A DNA stretch of 64,000 nt from 630D-37 sp037478835. GTDB lineage: Bacteria > Chloroflexota > Anaerolineae > Anaerolineales > Villigracilaceae. This document shows positions 16,793 through 25,058 of this stretch, piece by piece. The translations under genes and the position numbers were made by a program. Within the stretch, counting starts at the first letter, position 1. Each line of letters opens with the position of its first letter. Where the stretch lies: positions 1-64,000 of the forward strand of contig JBBFLV010000006.1 of the NCBI GenBank assembly GCA_037478835.1. Reading direction: 5' to 3'. The notes under the pieces were generated by a model. The model was not told where the DNA came from and ran no database searches. It worked only from the letters and a program-made list of their open reading frames with translations.

Positions 16793-19420
16793 ATGCGCCT
16801 GATCCTGACCCATGAACAGGCAGATTTCGATGCCTTAGCTTCCTTGTATGCCGCGGCATTGCTCTATGAGCCGGCGTATGCCGTCCTGCCGCGGCATCTC
16901 AATCGAAATGTCCGCGCCTTTGTGACCCTTTACGGCAACGAATTCGACTTCCTCGAGGCCAGGGACCTTCCTCCTGAGCCGGTCGAGGAAGTCGTGCTTG
17001 TAGATACCCAATCGCTGATCACCGTGCGCGGCATGAGCCGCGAGACGCGAGTGCGCGTGATCGATCACCATCCTCGGCGCTCCTCCATCCATCCTGAATG
17101 GGAAACCTGCATTGAAGAGATCGGCGCCACGACCACGCTTTTGGTGGAGGGGCTGCAGGAACATAACGGCAACTTGAATCCGCTCCAGGCCACCCTGTTG
17201 TTGCTGGGCATCTACGAGGATACCGGCTCGCTGACTTATTCACGCACCACGGCGCGCGATGTGCGTGCCGCGGCCTACCTTTTGGAGCAAGGGGCCAGCC
17301 TACAGATCGCTTCGGAGTTTCTCAACCCGCCCCTTTCGGAAGCCCAACGCGCCCTCTATGACGTGCTCGTTGCGCGCGCCGAAACGCTCGAGGTCCACGG
17401 CCACCGCATTGTGCTCACCCGTGGCGAAGCGCCGGAACTGGAAGAGGAAGTCTCCTCTCTGGCGCATAAGCTGCGCGATCTGTTCGATCCAGATGCCATC
17501 TTTGTCCTGGTTGCAACCCGCGAGGGGATCAGAGTGGTGGCGCGCTCCACAACGGATGACATTGACGTGGCCGAAATCCTGGCCGGCTTTGGCGGTGGAG
17601 GCCATGCCCGGGCTGCCGCCGCCTTGATCCGCCCGGAAGCGCCCGCCGCCGAAGCCCAACGCCCCCCCGAAACGTTGCTGGAAGAAACCTACGACCGCCT
17701 GCGTGAGCAACTCCCGCGATTCGTGCGTCCTGCGCTCACCGTGGGACAGATCATGTCTCGTCATCCCTATCTGCTCACCCCGGAGACCACCCTCCAGGAA
17801 GCCGCCGCGCTCATGCAACGCACCGGTTTTGAAGGCTTCCCGGTGGTGCAAAACGGTCAGGTGATCGGCCTGCTCACGCGCCGTGCTGTCGATCGCGCCC
17901 TTGGTCACCGCCTGAACCTGAAGATCACCAGCCTGATGGAGGCCGGCCAAGTCACCGTTTCACCCCAAGATTCGATCCAGACGCTGCAAGCACGCATGAC
18001 GGAAAGCGGTTGGGGGCAGATTCCGGTTGTTGATCCTCAAAGCGGTGAAATCATCGGTATCGTCACCCGCACCGATCTGCTCAAGGTGCTGCAGCTCTCA
18101 TCACCGCGCCCGCGCAACATCGGAAATCGCCTGGCTCAGGCCTTGCCGGCCTCCAGAATGCAATTGATTCGACTGGTGGCCCAGAAGGCCACGCAGCTCA
18201 ACATGGCACTGTATATCGTCGGCGGCTTCGTGCGCGATCTGCTACTCGGCTATCCCAGCCTGGATTTCGATCTTGTCGTCGAAGGGGATGCAATTGCCCT
18301 TGCTCAAGCACTCCGGCAGGAACACGGCGGACGTCTCACCGTCCATTCGCGCTTCGGCACTGCCAAATGGTTCCTGCCGGACGCTCTGCGCATCGCCGAT
18401 GCCCCCGCTTTCCTCGACCTGATCTCGGCGCGTACCGAATTCTACGAACATCCCACTGCCCTGCCTACCGTTTCCCGTGGGAGCATCAAGCTCGATCTAC
18501 ACCGCCGGGATTTCACCATCAACACCCTCGCCATCCGTCTGGATGGGCGACATTTCGGTCAATTGCTCGATTACTGGGGCGGCCTGGCCGATCTAGAGCG
18601 TGGCTTGGTGCGTGTTTTGCACTCCCTCTCGTTCATTGACGATCCCACGCGCATGATCCGTGCCGTGCGCTATGAGCAACGTTATGGTTTCCGCATCGAA
18701 CCCCGCACCCTGCAACTAATGGATGAGGCCCGTCCGTTGCTGGCGCGCCTTTCCGGCGAGCGTATTCGCCATGAGATCGATCTGATCCTGGATGAAAATT
18801 GCGCTGTTGCCGCCCTGCGCCGTCTTTCGGAGTTAAATTTATTAGACATGATACATCCTGCCCTACGCTGGGGTGCCGAAACGGAGCAACGTCTTGCCCG
18901 TGGGCTGGATCGCCCCCCTCCGGCGGAGTTCGGAACCTTAGCGACCCTGAACCGCGTGCCGCTGCGACGGGCCTTGGCCTACACCTTGTGGTTTATGCCC
19001 TTATCGTCTTCCGAGATCATCTCGCTTGCCAATCGCTTGCGCTTTTCTTCCCCGCTCAAGCGTTTGGTTCTGAGCGCCTCGGCGCTTTTCCACCTGCTTC
19101 CTGAAATGGGAAGCGCCTCCCCCAGCCGCTGGGTGGAACGCCTGGAGGACATGCCGCTCTTGAGCATCTATGCGGTGCAGATCACTCTGCCTCAAGAGCA
19201 GGCACAACCGCTGGCCGAATATCTGAGCCGTTGGCGGCACATCCATCCCTACACGGATGGCGAAGCTCTACGTCGGCGCGGCCTGCCGCCTGGCCCTGCC
19301 TATCGTTGCATCCTAGGTCGCCTGCGCGCCGCCTGGCTGGATGGTGAAGTCCACACTCAGGAAGAAGAGCAGCAATTGCTGGAGAAGTTGCTGAGAGAAA
19401 CCGATCTGCGATTAGATTGA
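16793..19420 (+). CDS. DHH-CBS-CBS-poly(A)polymerase/tRNA nucleotidyltransferase fusion
   Basis: An 875-residue protein with four parts. Residues 1-300 are a DHH/DHHA1 phosphoesterase module (THEQADFDALAS; VIDHHPRR at about 89; GGGGHARAAA at about 266). Residues 318-430 are a CBS pair (IMSRHPYLLTPETTLQEAA; SLMEAGQVTVSPQDS). From about 474 there is a class II nucleotidyltransferase head (VGGFVRDLLLGYPSLDFDLV, with the DxD metal site) and then the RNA-binding region (HRRDFTINTLA, DDPTRMIRAVRYEQRYGF). This long layout is known in lineages with divided CC- and A-adding tRNA enzymes. The second enzyme is not in this window, so full CCA, CC, A or poly(A) addition cannot be distinguished. The tRNA genes here do not encode CCA, so such activity is required. 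Confidence 0.9.
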   Translation: MRLILTHEQADFDALASLYAAALLYEPAYAVLPRHLNRNVRAFVTLYGNEFDFLEARDLPPEPVEEVVLVDTQSLITVRGMSRETRVRVIDHHPRRSSIHPEWETCIEEIGATTTLLVEGLQEHNGNLNPLQATLLLLGIYEDTGSLTYSRTTARDVRAAAYLLEQGASLQIASEFLNPPLSEAQRALYDVLVARAETLEVHGHRIVLTRGEAPELEEEVSSLAHKLRDLFDPDAIFVLVATREGIRVVARSTTDDIDVAEILAGFGGGGHARAAAALIRPEAPAAEAQRPPETLLEETYDRLREQLPRFVRPALTVGQIMSRHPYLLTPETTLQEAAALMQRTGFEGFPVVQNGQVIGLLTRRAVDRALGHRLNLKITSLMEAGQVTVSPQDSIQTLQARMTESGWGQIPVVDPQSGEIIGIVTRTDLLKVLQLSSPRPRNIGNRLAQALPASRMQLIRLVAQKATQLNMALYIVGGFVRDLLLGYPSLDFDLVVEGDAIALAQALRQEHGGRLTVHSRFGTAKWFLPDALRIADAPAFLDLISARTEFYEHPTALPTVSRGSIKLDLHRRDFTINTLAIRLDGRHFGQLLDYWGGLADLERGLVRVLHSLSFIDDPTRMIRAVRYEQRYGFRIEPRTLQLMDEARPLLARLSGERIRHEIDLILDENCAVAALRRLSELNLLDMIHPALRWGAETEQRLARGLDRPPPAEFGTLATLNRVPLRRALAYTLWFMPLSSSEIISLANRLRFSSPLKRLVLSASALFHLLPEMGSASPSRWVERLEDMPLLSIYAVQITLPQEQAQPLAEYLSRWRHIHPYTDGEALRRRGLPPGPAYRCILGRLRAAWLDGEVHTQEEEQQLLEKLLRETDLRLD

Positions 19421-19577
19421 GGTATAATTTCTCCAGCATCTTTGTTGTTTAGGAAGTCGTCGTCACGATTCTGGCGCGTTTGGGATGGTGGCAAGATATA
19501 GGCGTTGTAAGGAGAGAATCTATACAAACAATAGTTAGTCCGCTCGTTGTAGACAAAAGGTGCTGTCAAGTTCGACT

Positions 19578-19668
19578 ATGAGCCAAACAGACCGCACACA
19601 ACTTTTCGATAACTGGGCCAGGGACTATGATACTGCCGCAGCCTCGGCGGACGGTGATTTCCCTTCAA
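19578..19668 (+). pseudogene. N-terminal remnant of a class I SAM-dependent methyltransferase
   Basis: The frame from 19578 reads MSQTDRTQLFDNWARDYDTA and then SADGDFPS. This resembles the extreme N-terminus of a methyltransferase family that begins with an F-D-x-W-A-x-x-Y-D motif, but no motif I or later part follows and the frame is soon unrelated. The gap 19421-19577 contains a TATAAT at 19423 and is otherwise featureless. The remnant marks the left side of an island that interrupts the otherwise dense gene order. Confidence 0.45.
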
Positions 19669-19704
19669 GGACAGATCAACACCAACTACTTCGGGAGACA
19701 ACAC

Positions 19705-20256
19705 ATGAGAGAATACACCTTCGCTTCTATCACCCTGAAGACAGCCATCATCCATACCGTGACCTATTTTCTAATGGGCGTGCTTGCCTTCACCTTCCTC
19801 GATTACGCCAGCAAATACTCCGATCCAACGGTCGCTAACCTGATGCGCCAAACGAACGATCCATTAGTTGCGGGCGGGCCGCTGTTCCAAGTGCTACGCG
19901 GCATCCTCTTTGGGTTAACCTTCTATCCCCTGCGGGAGATTGTCTTCGCTCGCAAGAACGGGTGGCTAATTCTCTGGTTAGTGCTGGTTGTTGTGGGCAT
20001 TCTCTCGCCCTTCGGCCCGTCGCCTAGTTCCATCGAGGGCATGATTTACACTATCCTGCCAATGTGGTTCCACCTCATGGGCCTACCCGAGGTTGTGATC
20101 CAAGCACTTCTACTGGCTTTCCTCAGCTACTACTGGATCAACCATCCTGAAAAGAAATGGCTCGACTGGGTCTTTGGGATTGCCTTCGCCTTGGTGCTTT
20201 TGTTGTCAACACTGGGGCTTCTGGCTGGACTGGGAATATTACGAACACCCGCCTAG
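19705..20256 (+). CDS. Multi-pass membrane protein of unknown function
   Basis: A 183-residue protein with about five hydrophobic helices (residues 8-32, 50-72, 80-103, 110-140 and 155-178). The ATG at 19705 follows GGGAG at 8 nt; an earlier in-frame ATG at 19627 lies in the methyltransferase remnant. I do not recognise the family. The gene has no clear promoter of its own and is followed within 10 bp by a long imperfect palindrome (20265-20398), as in a single-gene cassette. Confidence 0.7.
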   Translation: MREYTFASITLKTAIIHTVTYFLMGVLAFTFLDYASKYSDPTVANLMRQTNDPLVAGGPLFQVLRGILFGLTFYPLREIVFARKNGWLILWLVLVVVGILSPFGPSPSSIEGMIYTILPMWFHLMGLPEVVIQALLLAFLSYYWINHPEKKWLDWVFGIAFALVLLLSTLGLLAGLGILRTPA

Positions 20257-20264
20257 TAATCACC

Positions 20265-20398
20265 GCCGTCCAACCTGGCATGCACCCGACTCGCGCTGCG
20301 CGCTCGTTTTACTGGCCGGACTTAGTCGCACAGGTTCGGGTCAGGCGATTGGGTCCCCCTGACCCTACGCGAGCGGGTGATGCCCACCATTGGCCGGC
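20265..20398 (+). repeat. attC-like imperfect palindrome
   Basis: GCC-GTCCAAC at 20265-20274 fits the R'' consensus RYYYAAC. Arm 20277-20295 (GGCATGCACCCGACTCGCG) pairs with 20368-20384 (CGCGAGCGGGTGATGCC) except for two unpaired single bases, like the extrahelical bases of attC sites. ATTGGCC-GGC at 20389-20398 pairs with the first box with two mismatches. An internal hairpin, GGGTCAG...CTGACCC, lies at about 20338-20365. The R' box deviates from GTTRRRY, so the site may be inactive. No integrase gene is seen in the window. Confidence 0.5.
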
Positions 20399-20429
20399 AC
20401 TTGGCGCAATAAACTGAAAGATAATTGCA

Positions 20430-21239
20430 ATGACACAATTTCCTCGATTAAGTAACCGTGAATGGGACGTTTTGAAACTTTTGCTGGAAGGCAGGAGCAA
20501 CAAATTGATTGCTTCGTCTCTTAATATTTCTGTTCGCACGGTTGAATTTCATTTGAAAAATATTTATGCAAAGTTTCATGTAAGTTCGAGAATAGAATTG
20601 ATTTTGAAACTAGGGAATGCCCCAGGTGGACTCGAAGCCATGAAACTAGGGTGTTCCACAGTTGACAATGTGGGGGAAGTTGCCGAAAATAGAGATAGGC
20701 TCAATTCACAGATGGGTTGGGCTAGATATTTCGGAGAGGTCATCTCTATGATCGGAAAGGAGTCAGACATGAAAAACCTTTTGAATTCAAAGCACGTTCT
20801 TGTGGGATCGGTTACAGCATTTTCCACAGGCGTTTTGTGGGTTGCGACAATGGTGTATTCTCAAGCGATGCCGCCCTATGAATTTAAGGGATTGACTTTG
20901 CCTCTAATTGTTATTTGGGCGATGATTGGTTTTTCCGTTGGGCTGATTGGAAAGCGCACTGGCAGTACGTTACGGAGAGTATTCTTTGGTGCATTGTTTG
21001 GCACAGGTTTGAGCCCATTTCTAATTATTCCGATTATATTGACCGTGGTTTTGCCTATCGGAAAGCTCGCTGAATGGCTTGGGTTGATTGACCCATCAAC
21101 AATGTCAAACGATGTCGCCGCAATACTGGGAACAGCTATCATGCTAACAATATGGTTGGTTATCGGAATTGCTATTGGGATTTCATTGTTATTCGTGTCC
21201 TTCCGAAAACCGGAACGAGCCAGCGCTGAAGGTGCATAA
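20430..21239 (+). CDS. LuxR-type HTH regulator fused to a four-helix membrane domain
   Basis: A 269-residue protein. Residues 5-65 are a LuxR/GerE HTH (LSNREWDVLKLLLEGRSNKL; ISVRTVEFHLKNIYAKF). A linker (CSTVDNVGEVAENRDRLNSQ, MGWARYFGEVISMIGKE) follows, and then four hydrophobic helices (about residues 118-142, 152-172, 180-208 and 225-258). There is no receiver domain. It is visibly AT-richer than its neighbours and sits between two attC-like palindromes, which suggests acquisition. It could be a membrane-tethered transcription factor sensing a membrane signal (inference). Confidence 0.8.
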   Translation: MTQFPRLSNREWDVLKLLLEGRSNKLIASSLNISVRTVEFHLKNIYAKFHVSSRIELILKLGNAPGGLEAMKLGCSTVDNVGEVAENRDRLNSQMGWARYFGEVISMIGKESDMKNLLNSKHVLVGSVTAFSTGVLWVATMVYSQAMPPYEFKGLTLPLIVIWAMIGFSVGLIGKRTGSTLRRVFFGALFGTGLSPFLIIPIILTVVLPIGKLAEWLGLIDPSTMSNDVAAILGTAIMLTIWLVIGIAIGISLLFVSFRKPERASAEGA

Positions 21240-21270
21240 AAAGGGAAACAGAATTCCGAGAATAAAAAGC

Positions 21271-21398
21271 CGGCCAACCCAGCGTGAACGAACAGGCGGG
21301 GCTGCTCCCTGCCTGGGTGGAGTCTGTCCCTTCAGCCTTTTCTACGCTTGGAGTTGTCCTACCAGGTCCCGCCTGCCGCTAGCGCAATTCGTTAAGCC
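21271..21398 (+). repeat. Second, weaker attC-like palindrome
   Basis: CGGCCAAC at 21271-21278 and GTTAAGC at 21391-21397 (a perfect GTTRRRY) bracket an 8-bp perfect inverted repeat, CAGGCGGG (21293-21300) and CCCGCCTG (21368-21375). The L-box pairing between them is poor. It lies 31 bp after the stop of the LuxR-membrane gene, the place expected for a cassette recombination site. It is the weaker of the two sites. Confidence 0.35.
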
Positions 21399-21418
21399 AT
21401 CTTGACCAGGAGGGATCA

Positions 21419-21739
21419 ATGGTTCAAGCCCCAACGCCAAAAGATATTGCATCAGCACGACAAGTTTTTGATGCCAACGAGCCTCGTGACCTTTTCTATC
21501 GTGCCGCGACGGAATTGGTAACACTGGCACTGGAGGGAAAGACCTCACTGAGCGTGACCGAAGCCTTGCCATGCTTTTACAGATTTAGGCAATTTTTTAG
21601 CGATTTTGCCCTTGAACAGAGATATGACTTCTCTGCCAAGGCCCACATCTGCTGCAAAAAAGTTTTCCTCGCAAAAAGCCCACTTGGCGCAAAATTTTTA
21701 GCGCTTTCGGCTGTGATCTTTGCTTGTATACAAAACTAA
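21419..21739 (+). CDS. Short ORF, possibly a decayed gene
   Basis: A 106-residue frame with a good RBS (AGGAGGG, 6 nt before the ATG). The first 50 residues (VFDANEPRDLFYRAATELV, ALEGKTSLSVTEAL) look like a genuine protein N-terminus. The remainder is Lys/Phe/Cys-rich and unlike a folded domain, so an internal deletion or frameshift after about residue 50 is likely. I do not recognise the family with confidence. The gap to 21830 has only the CDF promoter. Confidence 0.45.
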   Translation: MVQAPTPKDIASARQVFDANEPRDLFYRAATELVTLALEGKTSLSVTEALPCFYRFRQFFSDFALEQRYDFSAKAHICCKKVFLAKSPLGAKFLALSAVIFACIQN

Positions 21740-21814
21740 AACTTTCAGGATAATATTTATCTGATTAAGTGAAAAATTCCAGGCAGCCGTAAAGGGGAAA
21801 GTTGCAAAATCGGC

Positions 21815-21820
21815 TATAAT
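21815..21820 (+). promoter_or_regulatory. TATAAT -10 element of the CDF gene
   Basis: A perfect TATAAT ends 10 bp before the ATG at 21831. The transcript would be leaderless or nearly so, and no Shine-Dalgarno sequence is present. No clear -35 box. Confidence 0.5.
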
Positions 21821-21830
21821 TGCTTGCGCT

Positions 21831-22766
21831 ATGCATGATAAGACTCGTCTGGCTTTGTATTTGGGGCTGATCAGCAATGTAGTCCTGGCGGCGGCCAAGA
21901 TCGGGGTTGGAATTTTAGCCCATAGCCCGGCGCTATTGGCAGAAGGGATCAATTCCACATCCGATGTCACCTACTATATCCTGGCTTCGGTGTTCATCCG
22001 TTTGGCCCAGAAGCCGGCCGATGATGAGCATCCCTATGGGCATCAGCAACTCGAAAGCGTTGCCACCCTGCTCGTGGGAGCCTTTGTGGTGACCACCGGG
22101 GTGGCCGTCTTTTGGAACGCCATTGATAAGGCCTGGGACCTTTGGCAGGGGATCGGCACCTTTGAAGGCGCCGGCCCGGCGGCCATCTGGGTGGCCTTGA
22201 TGACCATCGCCGTCAAAATCTTTTTGACCGTTTTCATCCGTCACTTGGGGCACGAGACCCATAACCCGGTGGTGGAAGCCATGGCCTATGATCACCGCAA
22301 CGATCTCTTATCGGCCTCTGCCGCAACCCTGGGCATCTTTTTGGGTCAGCGGGGATTGCCCTGGGTGGACCCCTTTGCCGCCGCTTTGGTGGCCGTGCTC
22401 ATCTTTCGCACCGGCCTGGAGATCGTCTTGAACGCCGCAAACGCCCTGATGGATACTGTGCCCTCGGAAAAACTGGTGCGCGAGGTGTTGAAAGTGGTCA
22501 AAACAGTCTCCCCGCGCGTTCATCTAGAGGAAGTACGAGCCCACCGTTTTGGCCAACAACTGGTGATCAACCTGACGATCGGCATTGATGGGGAGCTCAG
22601 CATTTATGAGGGGGATCGCCTTTCCTCGCTCATCGAAAAGCGCATTTTGCAGCATCTGACCGATGTGCAACATGTGCATGTACACTATCACCCATCGCGT
22701 CCCGATCGCCGAGATCTCTCTGCCGAGCAGGTGCTGGCCTTCTCGCGCCTTCCCTGGCAGGCCTAA
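21831..22766 (+). CDS. Cation diffusion facilitator (CDF) metal efflux transporter
   Basis: A 311-residue protein with about six membrane helices, followed by a cytoplasmic domain (about residues 215-311) with a metallochaperone-like fold and a terminal HVHVHYHPSRPD segment. Transport-site motifs are present: a helix 2 region with SDVTYYI, HPYGHQQLES after it, and AYDHRNDLLSA in helix 5. CDF proteins exchange Zn2+, Fe2+, Mn2+ or Cd2+ for protons. The metal cannot be chosen from sequence here. It is convergent with recJ. Confidence 0.9.
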   Translation: MHDKTRLALYLGLISNVVLAAAKIGVGILAHSPALLAEGINSTSDVTYYILASVFIRLAQKPADDEHPYGHQQLESVATLLVGAFVVTTGVAVFWNAIDKAWDLWQGIGTFEGAGPAAIWVALMTIAVKIFLTVFIRHLGHETHNPVVEAMAYDHRNDLLSASAATLGIFLGQRGLPWVDPFAAALVAVLIFRTGLEIVLNAANALMDTVPSEKLVREVLKVVKTVSPRVHLEEVRAHRFGQQLVINLTIGIDGELSIYEGDRLSSLIEKRILQHLTDVQHVHVHYHPSRPDRRDLSAEQVLAFSRLPWQA

Positions 22767-22775
22767 AAGTTCTTC

Positions 22776-25058
22776 CTAGGAGCGGTTTTCCCTTTCCTGA
22801 CCGGCCATGCGGCCCCACAGGTTACGATAAGCCGCCGTCTCCAGGAGCGAAGCGCGCACCGAGCGGAAAAGCTCATTTTGTGCATAAGGGTTGGCCTGCT
22901 CGTTTCCCCGACGCAAGATCACCTCGCCCTCCTCGAACTCCACTTCGATATGTCCGCCGGCCGCCAGCCATTCCAGGCCCAGGCGCACGGTCAGCTCACG
23001 CTCGGCGGTGGCCACCACCAGATCGGCCAAGGAGGCGCGACCTCCCTTATGGTGCAGAGCATATTTCACCAGCCCGGCCAGCCGCGAAAGGAAAGTTTCT
23101 GCCGTTTGGGGCGGAGGCGGGTCGGCCAGCCAGTAGACGCGCTGCGGCCGCACCCGTTCCCAGAGTTCGCGCCATTCGCGCGGCCCTGGTGGGATGGTGT
23201 AGATGCCGATTTCGGGTGCAGGAGGAAGGGAATAGCGATGAAAACATCGCAGGTGAGCGGGCACATCTGCCCCTTCGGCGAGCACCGGCAAAGAGGCCGG
23301 CAACCCCTTCAGCCCTTCCGCACGCCGGTCTAGGACCTCGGGCGGGAGCAGCTGCACCTCGGGCATTGCCTGCGGCCGTAGCCGAAAGGCGATCCATTCC
23401 AGCTGCAGCGTCCGTTGACCGCGAAAATCCTGGGCGCGCGCCGTAAAGGCAATATCCAGCGACCCTTTCGGCCATTCCCCGTTGTTCCCGTTCCACCAGA
23501 TCAGGCTTTGGATTGTTCCTGCCTCGTCGCGCACCGTCAGCCGCAGATGTTCCTGCTCACGGCCGATCGGGATGACGCTCTCAATGGTTACGTTTCGTGT
23601 AGCCAAAACAGGATAGGGATTGCCGGGGCCGAAGGGAGCGAGCATCTCCAACGATTCGGCCATCTCCAGCGTCACTTCTTCCAGGCTCACCCAAGCATCC
23701 AGCGTAAGCGTCGGTTCGGGAAGGGCGGGCACCTGTTGGAGAATGGCCTGAGAGAGCCGCTTGCGGAACGCTTCCAGGTTTTGAGGAGGAAGCGCCAGCC
23801 CGGCGGCCATCGGGTGACCACCGAAGCTGTGGAGCAGATCGGCGCAGGCGGCGATGGCCTGGGTGATATGGATGCCCTCCACCGAGCGCGCTGAGCCGTG
23901 TAGCAGGCCATCTTCGCCCAGGGTGAGCAGGATCACCGGACGGGCATAGCGCCCGACCAGGCGCGAGGCCACCAGGCCGAGCACCCCTCCTGGCCAGGAA
24001 GGGCCTTCGATGACCAAGGCCGGCTCGTCGAGCCAGGCAGGGTTTTCCTGAATGCGGGCCTCTGCCGCCTGGCTCACCTGGGCGGTGAGCCACTGACGTT
24101 GCAGGTTGAGCGATTCGAGCTGGCGCGCCAGCAGCCGGGCACGCGCCGCGTTCTGGGTGGTGAGAAATTCCACGGCCGGGTTGGCATCGGCCAGGCGACC
24201 GAGGGCGTTCAGGCGCGGGGCGATCAGGAAGCCGACGTGCTCTTCGGTGAGATGCGCCGGGTTCAGGCGCACCTGCTCGTAGAGGATCTGCAATCCCAAG
24301 CGCTTGGTTTTCCGCAGTGCCTCCAGGCCCTCTTTGACCAGGCGCCGGGTTTCTCCTGCCAGCGTGGCCACATCGGCGATCATCCCCAATGCCACCAGGT
24401 CGAGTAGATCGGTGCTGGAGAGCGGTGCTTCTTCTCCTTCGAGCAGGGTCTGCATCAGCAGATAGGCCACACCGACGCCGGAAAGATGGGCAAACGGATG
24501 ATCGGATGGGAGACGCTTAGGGTTGAGTACGGCCAGGGCCGGCGGTAGGTGGTCCTCCAGGTCGTGGTGATCGGTGACGATCACATCCAGCCCCTGTTCT
24601 GCTGCCCAGCCCAGGGCTGCGTGGGCGGTGACGCCGGTATCGCAGGTGATCAGCAGGTCGAGTTCCCGGGCGAATTCGCGTAACCGTGGGAGATGGATGC
24701 CGTGCCCCTCGGTGGCGCGGATGGGGACGTAGTAGCACACATTCCCGCCCAGGGCGCGCAAGGTTTGCACGAGGAGCGCTGTGGCGGTTTGACCGTCCAC
24801 ATCGAAATCGCCCCAGATGCCGATGCGTTCCTGCTTTCGCAAGGCGCGCCGGATGCGCTCGACGGCGATCGAAGCCTCGGGGAGCTGCGAAGCTTCGGGC
24901 ACGGCTGCGCGGCCCGGGTCCAGAAAGGATTGCGCTGCTTCGGGCGTGGTGATGCCGCGTCGGATGAGGATGCGGCTCACCAGCGGCGGTATGTTCAGGT
25001 GGCGCAGCGGGTTCTTCTCTTCTTCAAAATTCAGATCGGGCGGATCAATCCATTTCAC
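22776..25058 (-). CDS. recJ: Single-stranded-DNA-specific exonuclease RecJ
   Basis: A 760-residue protein. DHH motifs are in order: GIWGDFDVDGQTATALL (motif I), ITCDTGVTAH, VTDHHDLEDHLP (the DHH) and, in the DHHA1 part, HGSARSVEGIHI and SFGGHPMAAGLAL. An OB-fold and an extra C-terminal domain follow, which makes it longer than E. coli RecJ (577 residues) and close to the B. subtilis length. It degrades ssDNA 5' to 3' in recombination and repair. The GTG start at 25058 overlaps the tnaA stop (GTGA). Confidence 0.93.
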   Translation of the reverse strand: MKWIDPPDLNFEEEKNPLRHLNIPPLVSRILIRRGITTPEAAQSFLDPGRAAVPEASQLPEASIAVERIRRALRKQERIGIWGDFDVDGQTATALLVQTLRALGGNVCYYVPIRATEGHGIHLPRLREFARELDLLITCDTGVTAHAALGWAAEQGLDVIVTDHHDLEDHLPPALAVLNPKRLPSDHPFAHLSGVGVAYLLMQTLLEGEEAPLSSTDLLDLVALGMIADVATLAGETRRLVKEGLEALRKTKRLGLQILYEQVRLNPAHLTEEHVGFLIAPRLNALGRLADANPAVEFLTTQNAARARLLARQLESLNLQRQWLTAQVSQAAEARIQENPAWLDEPALVIEGPSWPGGVLGLVASRLVGRYARPVILLTLGEDGLLHGSARSVEGIHITQAIAACADLLHSFGGHPMAAGLALPPQNLEAFRKRLSQAILQQVPALPEPTLTLDAWVSLEEVTLEMAESLEMLAPFGPGNPYPVLATRNVTIESVIPIGREQEHLRLTVRDEAGTIQSLIWWNGNNGEWPKGSLDIAFTARAQDFRGQRTLQLEWIAFRLRPQAMPEVQLLPPEVLDRRAEGLKGLPASLPVLAEGADVPAHLRCFHRYSLPPAPEIGIYTIPPGPREWRELWERVRPQRVYWLADPPPPQTAETFLSRLAGLVKYALHHKGGRASLADLVVATAERELTVRLGLEWLAAGGHIEVEFEEGEVILRRGNEQANPYAQNELFRSVRASLLETAAYRNLWGRMAGQERENRS
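23593..23605 (-). repeat. 13-mer TGGCTACACGAAA, copy 1 (in recJ)
   Basis: On the plus strand it reads TTTCGTGTAGCCA. It encodes part of Leu-Ala-Thr-Arg-Asn inside recJ, using ACA and CGA codons. Identical copies are at 26945 and 55218, all in the same orientation and codon phase. Confidence 0.7.

Noticed and set aside
15888..16859. A 323-residue open frame on the minus strand across the DsbA-like gene
   Set aside because: Antisense to a gene with a clear CPYC active site; no RBS and no family pattern.
19400..21830. Island considered as a transposon or prophage remnant
   Set aside because: No transposase, integrase, terminal inverted repeats, target duplication or phage gene was found; the palindromes follow genes singly.
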